From: Lentisphaeria bacterium
GTDB lineage: Bacteria; Verrucomicrobiota; Lentisphaeria; Victivallales; Victivallaceae
NCBI GenBank assembly: GCA_018265615.1
Contig: JABLYX010000006.1
Location: forward strand, 59,698 to 123,697
DNA length: 64,000 bases
Direction of reading: 5' to 3'
Of this stretch, positions 16,291 through 24,743 are shown piece after piece. Numbering within the stretch: position 1 is the stretch's first letter; each line of letters begins with the position of its first letter. Under the pieces are notes generated by a model that searched no databases, was not told the origin of the DNA, and saw nothing but the letters and a program-made list of their open reading frames with translations. The position numbers and the translations under genes are program-made.

Positions 16291-17733
16291 TTATATAGTT
16301 GGGGTTGACTGTTCGCATCTGAGCTCCGCATACTGCCATGCCTCCTGCGCGGGAAGCGCCGGGAATTCCGCTGCCTTGCGGACGCTGCTCTGCTGGCGCA
16401 GCTTTTCCCGCTCCCCCTGCGGAGGGGAGTTGTAATCGATGAATACCCGCATGGCGGACGCGAGCTCCGGCACGACCGCTTCCGGGTCGAGGTCGTTCTG
16501 CCAGATGCGGTTTATGCAGTCGAACACCATCTGGTAGAGCTCCGGCCACGCGAGGCTGCAATCGGGGGAAATCCGGGTCATCTCGGAGAAAAAGACCGAA
16601 TCGCGCGAATCCTCCTCGTTAAAGCTCCGGATCGCCGCGGAGCGCCGGATCGGGATGCCGTAACGCACCTGCCCCAACCGCTCCTGCACCTCGGGCGAAA
16701 GCAGCAGCCGGATCATCTCCTTGACCTCGTCGAAATCGTTGACCTGCTTCCGGACGCAGAAAAGGTCGCTCGCCTGCCGTGTGCGGTCGATTCCGCCCGG
16801 AATCACGGGCAGCGGCACACAGTGCCAGTTCAGGTTCGAGCCGAAGCTCATATCTTCGCGCGTTCCGCCGAACAGCGCCATCGTGCCGCTCAGAAAGTGC
16901 CCCTTCGCTTTTTCATGCGTTTCGAAGCTCCTGCCGCTCTCCAGGACCTGCCGCAGCTCGCGGAGCTTCCGGAAACCGTTCATGGTCTGCGGACTGTCGA
17001 GCCTGACCTCATATTTGCCGTTTTCGCGGACGATGATCGCCCCGCCCGCCCGGAAGAGAAAGCTCATCCAGAAGCTCGGAGACTGATAGAGCGTAATCGT
17101 CTGCTCCGAAGAGTAAACCTGCCGCAGCTTCCTGACGAGCGCGATGAAGTCGCTCCACGTCCAGCCCGGCTGCGGAAGTTCCGCCCCCGCCCTCTGGATC
17201 ATATCGACATTGCATGCAATGACCCACGGCGAAAAAATCAGCGGAATGCCGTAAAGCTTTCCGCGCCTCGAATAAAACGCCTGGAACTGCGACATGAAGA
17301 AATCGCGGCCGTCCGGATAGACCTCCTCGAACAGGCCGGCCAGATCGAGGTACTCTTCCTGGCGGAACTGGGCGGACCAGGTCGAAACGATTTCGTACAT
17401 GCCGTTCCGGAATTGGTCGCACACCCGGACGCCGGGGATATCCCGCGCGATCAGGTCGCCCAGCACCTCTTTCCAGACCGTTCGGAAGGTCTGAAAGCTC
17501 CCCGGCAGGATCCGCTCGGACCAGTCCTTCCGGACATAGGTTCCCTGCCGCGGCACGCTTGTGAGAATGCCGTCGCGGGTCAGCGAGGAGAACGCCATCT
17601 GCGTGATCGCGAGCGACACGCCGAGCTCGTCGGAGTATTCCCGCGCGGCAGGCAGCTTGTCGCCGCCCGAGAGAGCGCCGTCTTCGATTTTCTTCAGGAT
17701 ATATTCCCGTGCATTCTGCAGTTTGTCCGACAT
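16291..17733 (-). CDS. GntR winged-helix fused to an ABC-type solute-binding domain
   Basis: 480 residues. Residues 1-68 are a GntR winged helix (LSGGDKLPAAREYSDELGVS; DGILTSVPRQGTYV). Residues ~95-420 resemble family-1 extracellular sugar-binding proteins: GKLYGIPLIFSPWVIACN, then PGWTWSDFIALVRKLRQ, then a GTMALFGG-type strand. There is no signal peptide or membrane segment, so the sugar-binding domain must act in the cytoplasm as the effector sensor. This differs from the LacI-type sensor of the regulator at 1447. The gene has a consensus promoter with a palindrome over its -35 box, and a pseudopilin gene is its operon partner. GAGGCGG precedes the ATG. Confidence 0.88.
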   Translation of the reverse strand: MSDKLQNAREYILKKIEDGALSGGDKLPAAREYSDELGVSLAITQMAFSSLTRDGILTSVPRQGTYVRKDWSERILPGSFQTFRTVWKEVLGDLIARDIPGVRVCDQFRNGMYEIVSTWSAQFRQEEYLDLAGLFEEVYPDGRDFFMSQFQAFYSRRGKLYGIPLIFSPWVIACNVDMIQRAGAELPQPGWTWSDFIALVRKLRQVYSSEQTITLYQSPSFWMSFLFRAGGAIIVRENGKYEVRLDSPQTMNGFRKLRELRQVLESGRSFETHEKAKGHFLSGTMALFGGTREDMSFGSNLNWHCVPLPVIPGGIDRTRQASDLFCVRKQVNDFDEVKEMIRLLLSPEVQERLGQVRYGIPIRRSAAIRSFNEEDSRDSVFFSEMTRISPDCSLAWPELYQMVFDCINRIWQNDLDPEAVVPELASAMRVFIDYNSPPQGEREKLRQQSSVRKAAEFPALPAQEAWQYAELRCEQSTPTI

Positions 17734-17763
17734 TGTATCCGCCTCTTCCGTTTCGTTGCATTA

Positions 17764-17792
17764 ATTATGACATAAAACCGTGACATTGTCAA
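17764..17792 (-). promoter_or_regulatory. Sigma-70-type promoter of GntR-solute-binding fusion gene
   Basis: On the minus strand: TTGACA, 17 bp, CATAAT, about 30 bp upstream of the start at 17733. Confidence 0.75.
17779..17791. promoter_or_regulatory. Candidate operator CGTGACATTGTCA, copy 1
   Basis: Contains the palindrome TGACA-T-TGTCA and overlaps the -35 box of the promoter at 17764, so binding would repress the fusion regulator. A near copy is at 17915 (CGTAACATTGTCA). Confidence 0.5.
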
Positions 17793-17843
17793 GAGGAGAA
17801 CAATAAAAAAATCAGAAAAAAATGGTCGTTTCAAGTTAAACAT

Positions 17844-17856
17844 CGTAACTCTGCCA
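17844..17856. promoter_or_regulatory. Degenerate copy of the CGTRACATTGTCA motif
   Basis: CGTAACTCTGCCA differs from the copy at 17915 at three positions. It lies between the other two copies, with spacings of 65 and 71 bp. Confidence 0.25.
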
Positions 17857-17914
17857 CAGACCAGGCGCCTTTTCGGTGAAGGAAAAATGGGGGAAATGAA
17901 CACATCATGAAATT

Positions 17915-17927
17915 CGTAACATTGTCA
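17915..17927. promoter_or_regulatory. Candidate operator CGTAACATTGTCA, copy 2
   Basis: One mismatch to the copy at 17779, in the same orientation, in the shared upstream region of the fusion regulator and the pseudopilin/CobN-like operon. Confidence 0.4.
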
Positions 17928-17963
17928 CAAACCGGCAAACGCGGGGGATGCCCTTTCCACAAG

Positions 17964-17985
17964 AAAATTAGATCAATCTAAATTT
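17964..17985. promoter_or_regulatory. AT-rich inverted repeat upstream of the pseudopilin/CobN-like promoter
   Basis: TTAGAT-CA-ATCTAA with A/T-tract flanks (nine of ten arm positions pair), ending 5 bp before the -35 box at 17991. A related repeat lies at 18073. Confidence 0.45.
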
Positions 17986-17990
17986 CGGGC

Positions 17991-18018
17991 TTGCTTTTTC
18001 CGATTCCGGGAATATATT
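17991..18018 (+). promoter_or_regulatory. Promoter of the pseudopilin/CobN-like operon
   Basis: TTGCTT, 16 bp, TATATT. Good but not perfect match; the transcript leader to the ATG at 18143 is about 115 nt. Confidence 0.55.
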
Positions 18019-18072
18019 AATGGCGCAACAGAGCTTCCGAGCATAAAACGGGAGCTTTTTTAAAGAACAGAA

Positions 18073-18090
18073 AATTAGCCAAAGCTAATT
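18073..18090. promoter_or_regulatory. Second AT-rich inverted repeat in the leader
   Basis: AATTAGC-CAAA-GCTAATT, perfect 7-bp arms, about 50 bp downstream of the expected transcription start. Shares the AATTAG half-site with the repeat at 17964, so a roadblock operator pair is possible. Confidence 0.45.
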
Positions 18091-18142
18091 AATAGACAGA
18101 AAACAAGCACCGCCATCCATCGAAAAGAAGGAGAATTGCATT

Positions 18143-18988
18143 ATGAAGAGCGCAGCTCCGAAGAGCCGCCGCCGGGCCGGGTTCACCCTCATCGAACTCC
18201 TGGTCGTCATCGCTATCATCGCCATCCTTGCCGGAATGCTTCTGCCGGCGCTGAACCAGGCAAAATCACGGGGATACGCCGCTTCCTGCGTCTCCCGGCT
18301 GAAGCAGATCGGGACCGCGGACGCCCTCTATACGGCGGATTACGGCTACTTCTGCCCCGCCGCCGAAAAAATGGCGGGGAGCGGCCTCAAGGCGTGGAAC
18401 GCCGTGCGCGCAACCTCGCCGTACCTCGACTACACGCAGGAGGGTTACCTGACGCCGTACCTCAAGAGAGGCGGCATCACCCAGGAGTCGATGGGCTCGA
18501 TCGGCAGCAACGTCTTCTTCTGCCCCGAACCGTCTCTGAAGCCGTGCTGGGACGGTCAGAGCGCAACCTCCGCCGCAGCCAGCGGCTACGGCGCGAACCC
18601 GTCGATCCACGGTTTCGCCCTGCCGACCTCCATGGGCGGGATGACGATCGCGGCCACCATGCTCAAGGACTCCAAGGTGAAGAAACCGTCGTCGATCGTC
18701 AGTTTCGGCGACGCAGCGGGCAAGGACGGCGGAACCTCGAGCTGGGGAACCCTTTCCAGCCTCACACTCTGCTGGTCGATCATCGCAGGCAACACCCACT
18801 TCCGCCATGCCTCGCGCGCCAACATCTCATGGGCCGACGGACACGTCTCCTCCGAAGCGCCGGGGCTGCTGCGCTCCTGTGAAATCGGCCAGACCTGCAA
18901 GATCGGCAGCCTCGGGAGCAAGGACTCCGACCTGACATATTACGACCCGGAATACGACAGCGGCGACTCCGGCTCCACCCATCCGTAA
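18143..18988 (+). CDS. Pseudopilin-like protein with canonical Gly at the cleavage site
   Basis: 281 residues. The lead RRRAGFTLIELLVVIAIIAIL is the only one of the seven here with Gly directly before Phe, so it should be a normal prepilin peptidase substrate. LPALNQAKSRGYAASC follows, and the C-terminus has RHASRANISWADGHV, an exact H-X9-DG motif, and then an acidic tail. AAGGAGAA lies about 9 bp before the ATG. It starts an operon with a small anchored protein and a CobN-like chelatase instead of a polysaccharide-degrading enzyme. Confidence 0.9.
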   Translation: MKSAAPKSRRRAGFTLIELLVVIAIIAILAGMLLPALNQAKSRGYAASCVSRLKQIGTADALYTADYGYFCPAAEKMAGSGLKAWNAVRATSPYLDYTQEGYLTPYLKRGGITQESMGSIGSNVFFCPEPSLKPCWDGQSATSAAASGYGANPSIHGFALPTSMGGMTIAATMLKDSKVKKPSSIVSFGDAAGKDGGTSSWGTLSSLTLCWSIIAGNTHFRHASRANISWADGHVSSEAPGLLRSCEIGQTCKIGSLGSKDSDLTYYDPEYDSGDSGSTHP

Positions 18989-19017
18989 TCCACATTTCCA
19001 ACAGGAGAATTTTTGAT

Positions 19018-19479
19018 ATGAAATGGAAAATCATCGTTCTGTCCCTCCTCGTCTGCGGAGCGCTCTTCGCGTGGATCGTCACCGGCCGGGACAAAATCGA
19101 CGAGTCGCTGCTGCTGCGGGAAATTCCGGTTGAATCCGCCGAACAGCAGCGTGAACTGGCGAACCTCGCCGACAAGGTGCTCGAGCTGCACCGCACCCGC
19201 GGCGAACGCGCCCTCAAACGGATTTTCGCCTATGGCGACCAGGAGCTCATGATGATCCAGGCCGAATCCGGCACGAACCCCTACCGGCAGAGCATCGACC
19301 TCCTGAACAGCCACCGCGATGCAAAGCAGGTCAGCGAGCCGCAGGCGGTCACATTCGCCGGGAACCGGTCCTCACGCTATTTCGTCGATGCGAAACTCGG
19401 GGAAAACGGCACGCCGGTCCGGTTCGAATTCATCAAAACGAAAGACGCCTACCGGTTCGGCGGCGTCCGCACGATCTGA
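19018..19479 (+). CDS. Small membrane-anchored protein of unknown function
   Basis: 153 residues. One N-terminal transmembrane segment (IIVLSLLVCGALFAWIV) with a short positively charged lead places the rest outside the cytoplasm. The remainder is mixed helix and strand (ELANLADKVLELHRTRG; SSRYFVDAKLGENGTPVRFE). I do not recognise a family. It is preceded by AGGAGAA and lies 29 bp after the pseudopilin gene. A hairpin terminator follows before the CobN-like gene, so it belongs to the highly expressed front part of the operon. Confidence 0.75.
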   Translation: MKWKIIVLSLLVCGALFAWIVTGRDKIDESLLLREIPVESAEQQRELANLADKVLELHRTRGERALKRIFAYGDQELMMIQAESGTNPYRQSIDLLNSHRDAKQVSEPQAVTFAGNRSSRYFVDAKLGENGTPVRFEFIKTKDAYRFGGVRTI

Positions 19480-19497
19480 CAACCGCAGAATTTCCGC

Positions 19498-19532
19498 GCC
19501 GGAGACACGGCCGCGTCTCCGGCTTTCTTTTT
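19498..19532 (+). terminator. Intrinsic terminator/attenuator before the CobN-like gene
   Basis: GCCGGAGAC, 8-nt loop, GTCTCCGGC, then TTTCTTTTT. It lies 19 bp after the stop of the small anchored protein and 30 bp before the next start. It should reduce transcription into the chelatase gene. Confidence 0.75.
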
Positions 19533-19561
19533 GATCCCGCAAAGGAGGGGATCGCCACACC

Positions 19562-22500
19562 ATGAAGAAAAAGACCCGCCGCACCATTCTCGCCTGCGCG
19601 ATTATCATCGCCGCCGCCGCCCTCGCCGCCTGGGGATATGCAAGGTACGCCTCTCCGACCCGGATCGCATTCGTGAACTATCCGGAATACGCCATCGCCC
19701 CGGAGCTCGACCAGCCGCTCAACCCGGCGATCGAAGTCTCCGTGCTCCCGTGGGGGCCGGAATCGGGCGACGAGCTCCGCAAGTATGATGCGATCCTCTT
19801 CTTCGGAATGGGCGCGAATATCTCCGGCCGCCAGCGCGCGCTCCTGGATTCACTCGAGAAACCGATCTACCTGACCTCGACGCCGAACAACGAAACCGCG
19901 AAGAACACCATGACCGCCGAACAACGCAAAACCATCGCCGGCTATCTCAGCAACGGCGGCAAGCAGAACTTCCGCAGCATGCTGAACTTCATCCGGCGCG
20001 AACTCGACGGCAAAATCTTCCGGGTCGATGAAATTGAACCGGTCAAAATCGTGCCGCGCACCGTCTTCTTCCACCTCGACGAGAATGCCGGCTTCATGAC
20101 CTACCGGGAGTATCTCGCATATTATAAGTCGATCGGAAAGCACCATCCGGGCGCCCCGACCGTCCTGCTCTACTCCGGCAACGGCGGCGGAGACCTCGGC
20201 AGGCTCATCGAGGCGCTCGAAAAACGCAGCCTCAACGTCGTCGCGATCAACGGCATGGGCCGGCTGACCGAAATGATCGAAGAGGCGAAGCCCGATCTCA
20301 TCATCTACCAGCCGCACGGCAGGCTCGGTTCCCGCGATCCGGAGGGGGCGGTCAAGGTGCTCGCGAAGTACAACATTCCGCTGCTCTGCCCGATCAAGAG
20401 CGACCAACCGTACGACGTCTATCTCAAAGACCAGCGCGGCATGGACGGCGGCATGCTGAGCCAGAGCGTCACGATGCCGGAGATCGACGGGGCCGTCGCG
20501 CCGTTCGTCCTTTCGGCCCTCTTCCGCGACGCCCGCGGACTGCTCGCTTACAAGGCGATTCCGGACCGCGTCGAACGGTTCGCCGAACTCGTCCGCAAAA
20601 TCACCGCGATGCGCCATAAGAAGAACGCCGACAAGAAAGTCGCGATCATCTACTACAAGGGACACGGCAGGAACGCCCTGACCGCCGGCGGCATCGAGGT
20701 GGGGGATTCGCTGCTGAATCTGCTGCGGCACCTGCAGAAGTCCGGCTTCGACACCGGAACGCTGCCGGAGTCGTCCGAAGAGCTGCTCAAGCAGATCCAG
20801 GAGAACGCCGCCGTCTTCGGCGCCTACGCGAAAGGTGCGGTCCGGGAGTTCATGGAGTCCGCGAAGATGGAAAAAATCTCGCGCGAAGAGTACGAAAGCT
20901 GGATCAGAAAGAGCATGCCCGACGACCTCTACGCCACTGTGACCGCCCGCTACGGCGACTTCCCCGGCCGCTCCTTCGCGACGCCGGACGGCGGACTCGC
21001 ACTCGGCATGCTGCGCTTCGGCAACATCGTCCTCATGCCGCAGTCGATCTCCGGCGAGGGCGAGGACACGGACAAGGTCGTGCATGGCGTCAAAATGGCT
21101 CCGCCGCACCCGTACATCGCGACCTATCTCTGGATCCGCCACAAATTCGACGCCGATGCGCTGATCCACTTCGGCACGCACGGCAGCCTCGAATTCACGC
21201 CGTGGAAGCAGGTCGCCCTGTCGAGCTACGACTGGCCCGACGTGCTCATCGGGGAGATGCCCCACTACTACCTCTATATGATGAACGACATGGGCGAGGC
21301 GCAGATCGCGAAGCGCCGCAGCTACGCCGCGCTCATCAGCCACCTGACCGCGCCGTTCATGTACGCGGACGGCTACGGCGCGATCCGCGAGCTCGACCGC
21401 AAGATCGAGATGCGCGCGCTCGTCGAAGACGCCCGGCTCCGGGAGGAGTACGGCAAATCGATCGTCGAACTCGCCCGCAGAGAGAAGTTCGACCATGAGC
21501 TTCAGTTCAGCCCCGACTTCGCCGCCGGAAAGCTGAACGAAGCCGACCTCGAGCTGCTGCACGGCTACCTGCACGATCTTCAGGGAGAAAAGGTCAACCG
21601 CGGGCTCTATGTCCTCGGGCGCCCCTACACGGAGGCGGAGGCGGAAGAGACCGCGAAGCTCATGACCGTCGACATCGTCGCCTATGACATGTTCAAGGCC
21701 GATGCCGACGCCGGTAAAGTGGACCGTAAAAAACGTTCCGACAGCACGTTCTACCACAAGCACTACCTGGAGCCGGCGGGAAAGCTGATCGACCGCGCCT
21801 TCTCCGACGTGCGCAGCGGCAGACGGCTCCTCCCGTCCGTGCAGCTCGCGCAGGAGAAGGCGAAAGCGAAGCCGAAGGTCCCCGCCGCCATACCGAAAGC
21901 GGGCGGACGCCCCGCCGGCATGGGCGGAGGCAGTCCCTCCGACGAAAACCCGCTCAGGAAATTCGCGCCCGAACTGCGCGCCGTCGAAGCGTATGAAAAC
22001 CTGCTGAAGTCGACGCCCGCCGAACTCGACGCTTTTGTGAACGCCCTCTCCGGCGGCTACATCCTCCCGTCGCCGGGCAACGACCCGATCGGCAACCCGG
22101 AGGCGGTCCCGACCGGACGCAACCTCTACGGCATCGATCCGGAACGCACCCCGACGCCCGAAAGCTTTGCGGTCGGCAGGCAGCTCGCCGAGGAGCTCAT
22201 TGCGCAGAAGCTCAAATCGACCGGGAATTATCCGAAAAAGGTTTCCTTCACGGTCTGGGGGGGCGAATTCATCAACACGCACGGTTCCGATATCGGAGAG
22301 ATCTTCTATCTGCTCGGCGTCGAACCGGTCTGGGACGCGCGCGGCAGAGTGCAGGACGTCCGGCTGATCCCGCTCTCCGAGCTCGGCCGCCCGCGCATCG
22401 ATGTGGTCGTGCAGACCTCGGTTCAGTTCCGCGGCGCCGCCACGAGCCGCATGCGGCTCATCGACCGCGCGGTGCGTCTCGCCGCGGCCGACAAGGAGAC

Positions 22501-23620
22501 CGGTCACGAGAACTATGTCGCGGAGGGAAGCGTCGCCGCCGCAAAAGCGCTGATCGAAAACGGGCTCTCGCCGGAAGAGGCGAAGAAACTCGCAAACGCC
22601 CGCATCTTCGGCGGCGGCAACGGCGAGGACAACGGCCCCGGCGTCGGGCAGATGGCGCAGGCCGGGGACAGGTGGGACGATCCCGCCGCCGTGGCCGAGG
22701 CGTTCATCCGCAGCCGCGGCACACTCTACACCGAGGAGAACTGGGGCGTGAACGTCCCGGGCGTCTACCGCGCCGCGCTGCTGAACACCGATACGGTCGT
22801 GCAGTCGCGCTCATCGAGCGCGTGGGGGCCGCTTTCGCTCGACCATGTGTATGAATTCACCGGCGGCGCGAACCTCGCGATCCGCCACATCACCGGCAAA
22901 GAGCCGGAGGTCTATTTCAACGACCTGCGCACCCCCGGCCGGGCGAAGGTCCAGACCGGAACCCAGGCCGTCATGAGCGAGGCGCGCGCCACCGTCCTCA
23001 ATCCGAAATTCATCAGGGAGATGATGGAAGAGGGCCCCTCCGGCGCAAACACCTTCGCCGCCTACTTCAGCAACACCTACGGCTGGGAGGTCACGAAGCC
23101 CGACATGATCCAGGATTATCTCTGGGAGGAGTATAAGAGGGTCTACGTCGACGACGAGCTCAAGCTCGGCATGAAGGAGTACTTCGGGAAGAAGAATCCA
23201 TACGCCTTCCAGGAGATGACCGCCATCATGCTCGAAACCATCCGCAAGGGCTACTGGAAGGCCGACGAAGCGACGACGAAGCAGATCGCCGAACTCCACG
23301 CCGAGCTCATCAGGAAGCACGCTCCGGGATGCAGCGGGTTCGTCTGCAACAATCCGAAGCTCAAGGAGATGATTGCGCAGAAGCTCTCCGACGATCCGCA
23401 GGCCGCGGCCGCCTACAGGGAGGCGATCCGCCGGATCCGCGAAGCGCCCGCGCTGGAGAGCGAAAAGGTCGAGGGCCAGGTGTTGAAGGAGGAGCGCATC
23501 GATCCCGCGCAGCAGCCGGAGGAGTCGAACGGCCTCGCCGGAAAAATCGCCATCGGCGCGATCATCCTCGCCGCCCTGCTTGCGATCCTCTTCGGCAGCC
23601 GCCGCAGAAAGAAATTCTGA
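19562..23620 (+). CDS. Membrane-anchored CobN/HmuS-like chelatase large subunit
   Basis: 1352 residues of the CobN/BchH family. An N-terminal transmembrane segment (~8-27) and a C-terminal one (~1326-1345, followed by SRRRKKF) should hold the large domain outside the cytoplasm. Family motifs include APPHPYIATYLWIRHKFD, HFGTHGSLEFTPWKQ near residue 540, GGNGEDNGPGVG and EFTGGANLAIRHITGK. Ordinary CobN is soluble and inserts cobalt into a corrin ring with the ATPase CobST. No such partner is in this window. Anchored CobN-like proteins include HmuS of Bacteroidetes, described as a heme dechelatase, so metal removal or insertion at the membrane is the best guess. A Pro/Gly-rich linker lies at ~770-800. 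AAAGGAGGGG precedes the start. Confidence 0.85.
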   Translation: MKKKTRRTILACAIIIAAAALAAWGYARYASPTRIAFVNYPEYAIAPELDQPLNPAIEVSVLPWGPESGDELRKYDAILFFGMGANISGRQRALLDSLEKPIYLTSTPNNETAKNTMTAEQRKTIAGYLSNGGKQNFRSMLNFIRRELDGKIFRVDEIEPVKIVPRTVFFHLDENAGFMTYREYLAYYKSIGKHHPGAPTVLLYSGNGGGDLGRLIEALEKRSLNVVAINGMGRLTEMIEEAKPDLIIYQPHGRLGSRDPEGAVKVLAKYNIPLLCPIKSDQPYDVYLKDQRGMDGGMLSQSVTMPEIDGAVAPFVLSALFRDARGLLAYKAIPDRVERFAELVRKITAMRHKKNADKKVAIIYYKGHGRNALTAGGIEVGDSLLNLLRHLQKSGFDTGTLPESSEELLKQIQENAAVFGAYAKGAVREFMESAKMEKISREEYESWIRKSMPDDLYATVTARYGDFPGRSFATPDGGLALGMLRFGNIVLMPQSISGEGEDTDKVVHGVKMAPPHPYIATYLWIRHKFDADALIHFGTHGSLEFTPWKQVALSSYDWPDVLIGEMPHYYLYMMNDMGEAQIAKRRSYAALISHLTAPFMYADGYGAIRELDRKIEMRALVEDARLREEYGKSIVELARREKFDHELQFSPDFAAGKLNEADLELLHGYLHDLQGEKVNRGLYVLGRPYTEAEAEETAKLMTVDIVAYDMFKADADAGKVDRKKRSDSTFYHKHYLEPAGKLIDRAFSDVRSGRRLLPSVQLAQEKAKAKPKVPAAIPKAGGRPAGMGGGSPSDENPLRKFAPELRAVEAYENLLKSTPAELDAFVNALSGGYILPSPGNDPIGNPEAVPTGRNLYGIDPERTPTPESFAVGRQLAEELIAQKLKSTGNYPKKVSFTVWGGEFINTHGSDIGEIFYLLGVEPVWDARGRVQDVRLIPLSELGRPRIDVVVQTSVQFRGAATSRMRLIDRAVRLAAADKETGHENYVAEGSVAAAKALIENGLSPEEAKKLANARIFGGGNGEDNGPGVGQMAQAGDRWDDPAAVAEAFIRSRGTLYTEENWGVNVPGVYRAALLNTDTVVQSRSSSAWGPLSLDHVYEFTGGANLAIRHITGKEPEVYFNDLRTPGRAKVQTGTQAVMSEARATVLNPKFIREMMEEGPSGANTFAAYFSNTYGWEVTKPDMIQDYLWEEYKRVYVDDELKLGMKEYFGKKNPYAFQEMTAIMLETIRKGYWKADEATTKQIAELHAELIRKHAPGCSGFVCNNPKLKEMIAQKLSDDPQAAAAYREAIRRIREAPALESEKVEGQVLKEERIDPAQQPEESNGLAGKIAIGAIILAALLAILFGSRRRKKF

Positions 23621-23629
23621 ACACAAACC

Positions 23630-23651
23630 GGGAGGGGACGTCTCCCCTCCC
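23630..23651. terminator. Hairpin between convergent genes
   Basis: GGGAGGGGA, 4-nt loop, TCCCCTCCC between the stops of the CobN-like gene and the LacI gene. No T-run, so termination is inferred from position and strength. Confidence 0.45.
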
Positions 23652-23664
23652 GCTGCTCCGTCCG

Positions 23665-24621
23665 TCAGCGGCCCGGCTTCGCGGTCGACGAACGTACGAT
23701 GAGCCGCGCCGGGACCACGATCGCACGGAGCGTCCCCCTGCCCTCGATCTCCTGTTCAAGCTGGTCGAGGGCCTGTCCAGCGAGTCCGTCATAATCGTAC
23801 TCCAGCGCGGTCACGGGGGGCGTCAGGTACGGCGACAGCGCCCGGTCCTCGTAGGTCACAAGCGAAACGTCCTCCGGGATCCGCCTGCCGCAGCGCCGGA
23901 TCAGATCCATCAGGCGCTGAGTCTCAACGAGGAAGATCGCGATGAACGCGGTGAACCCTTCGTCGAGCATGCGCCGCAGCTCGTTTTCAAGCGCGCCCCA
24001 GTCCGGGACCGGCACATAGCGCACGTGTTCCCGGATGCCGTACTCCGCGGCGACGCGATAGAACTCCTCGAGCCCGCGGCTCCGCTCCTGCTCGCTCGCC
24101 TTGCCCGGAATCAGCCGCAGCCGCCCGATCTTCCGGTGGCCGAGCGAAATCAGGTGCTCCATCGCGAGGCGTGATTCGCCGTTCGAATCCGGGAACACCG
24201 AGCAGACCCGGTCCAGCATCCAGCCGTAGCTGTTGATGAGCACAAGCGGAATCGAATGGTATTCGTGCCAGGTGCGCGCAAGGTCGCAGCCGGGGAGCCC
24301 GATGGCTCCGTCGTACAGCCGGTCGTTCAGCAGCCCGATGCTGTCGAACGGAATGACCGCCATGCGCCAGCCGCGCCCGTTGATCTCCCTCTGCAGCCCG
24401 TTCAGCAATCCGGAGCAGAACTCGCCGAAGCTGCGGCACAGGACAGCGACTGTCCGGGAACGGTTCTGCGCACAGTTGCGGTAATTCATCGCCCGGGCAA
24501 GCTCGTGGATCCTCTGCCGCAGCTCCGGGGCGACATCCTCCTTCTGCCCGAGCGCGCGCGACACCTGCGAAACCGAAACTCCGGCAGCCGCCGCCAGATC
24601 CTTCATCAATGTCCGTTTCAT
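23665..24621 (-). CDS. LacI-family transcription regulator
   Basis: 318 residues. The headpiece is TLMKDLAAAAGVSVSQVSRAL, and the sugar-sensor core includes RTVAVLCRSFGEFCSGLLNG, SLGHRKIGRLRLIPG and PEDVSLVTYEDRALSPYL. The ATG at 24621 is preferred because GTGAGG lies 8 bp upstream; a GTG three codons earlier is possible. It is divergent from the ADP-ribosylglycohydrolase-family gene at 24790 across 168 bp that hold both promoters and TTGCGCAA-type sites. It therefore probably represses that gene and itself. Effector unknown. Confidence 0.9.
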   Translation of the reverse strand: MKRTLMKDLAAAAGVSVSQVSRALGQKEDVAPELRQRIHELARAMNYRNCAQNRSRTVAVLCRSFGEFCSGLLNGLQREINGRGWRMAVIPFDSIGLLNDRLYDGAIGLPGCDLARTWHEYHSIPLVLINSYGWMLDRVCSVFPDSNGESRLAMEHLISLGHRKIGRLRLIPGKASEQERSRGLEEFYRVAAEYGIREHVRYVPVPDWGALENELRRMLDEGFTAFIAIFLVETQRLMDLIRRCGRRIPEDVSLVTYEDRALSPYLTPPVTALEYDYDGLAGQALDQLEQEIEGRGTLRAIVVPARLIVRSSTAKPGR

Positions 24622-24643
24622 CGTCCGCACCTCACTTTTTCAT

Positions 24644-24672
24644 ACGATACACGCAAACCGCCCATTGCGCAA
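24644..24672 (-). promoter_or_regulatory. Promoter of the LacI gene at 23665
   Basis: On the minus strand: TTGCGC, 17 bp, TATCGT. Its -35 box lies inside the TTGCGCAA palindrome. Confidence 0.5.
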
Positions 24673-24692
24673 ATCCGATTGCGGATATTTGC
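24665..24692. promoter_or_regulatory. Candidate LacI operator region
   Basis: TTGCGCAA (perfect, CG-centred) followed by GCAAATCCG and the imperfect reverse copy GCGGATATTTGC. The cluster overlaps the regulator's -35 box and lies about 25 bp before the divergent promoter. Confidence 0.45.
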
Positions 24693-24714
24693 GGAACGCC
24701 GGACGCATCTCCTC

Positions 24715-24743
24715 TTGCTTCCGCGCCGGGAATGTGGTATAAT
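24715..24743 (+). promoter_or_regulatory. Promoter of the ADP-ribosylglycohydrolase-family gene
   Basis: TTGCTT, 17 bp, TATAAT, ending 46 bp before the start codon at 24790. Confidence 0.7.

Noticed and set aside
19850..22507. Minus-strand open frame (885 codons) opposite the CobN-like gene
   Set aside because: Same composition artefact; the CobN-like motifs lie on the plus strand.
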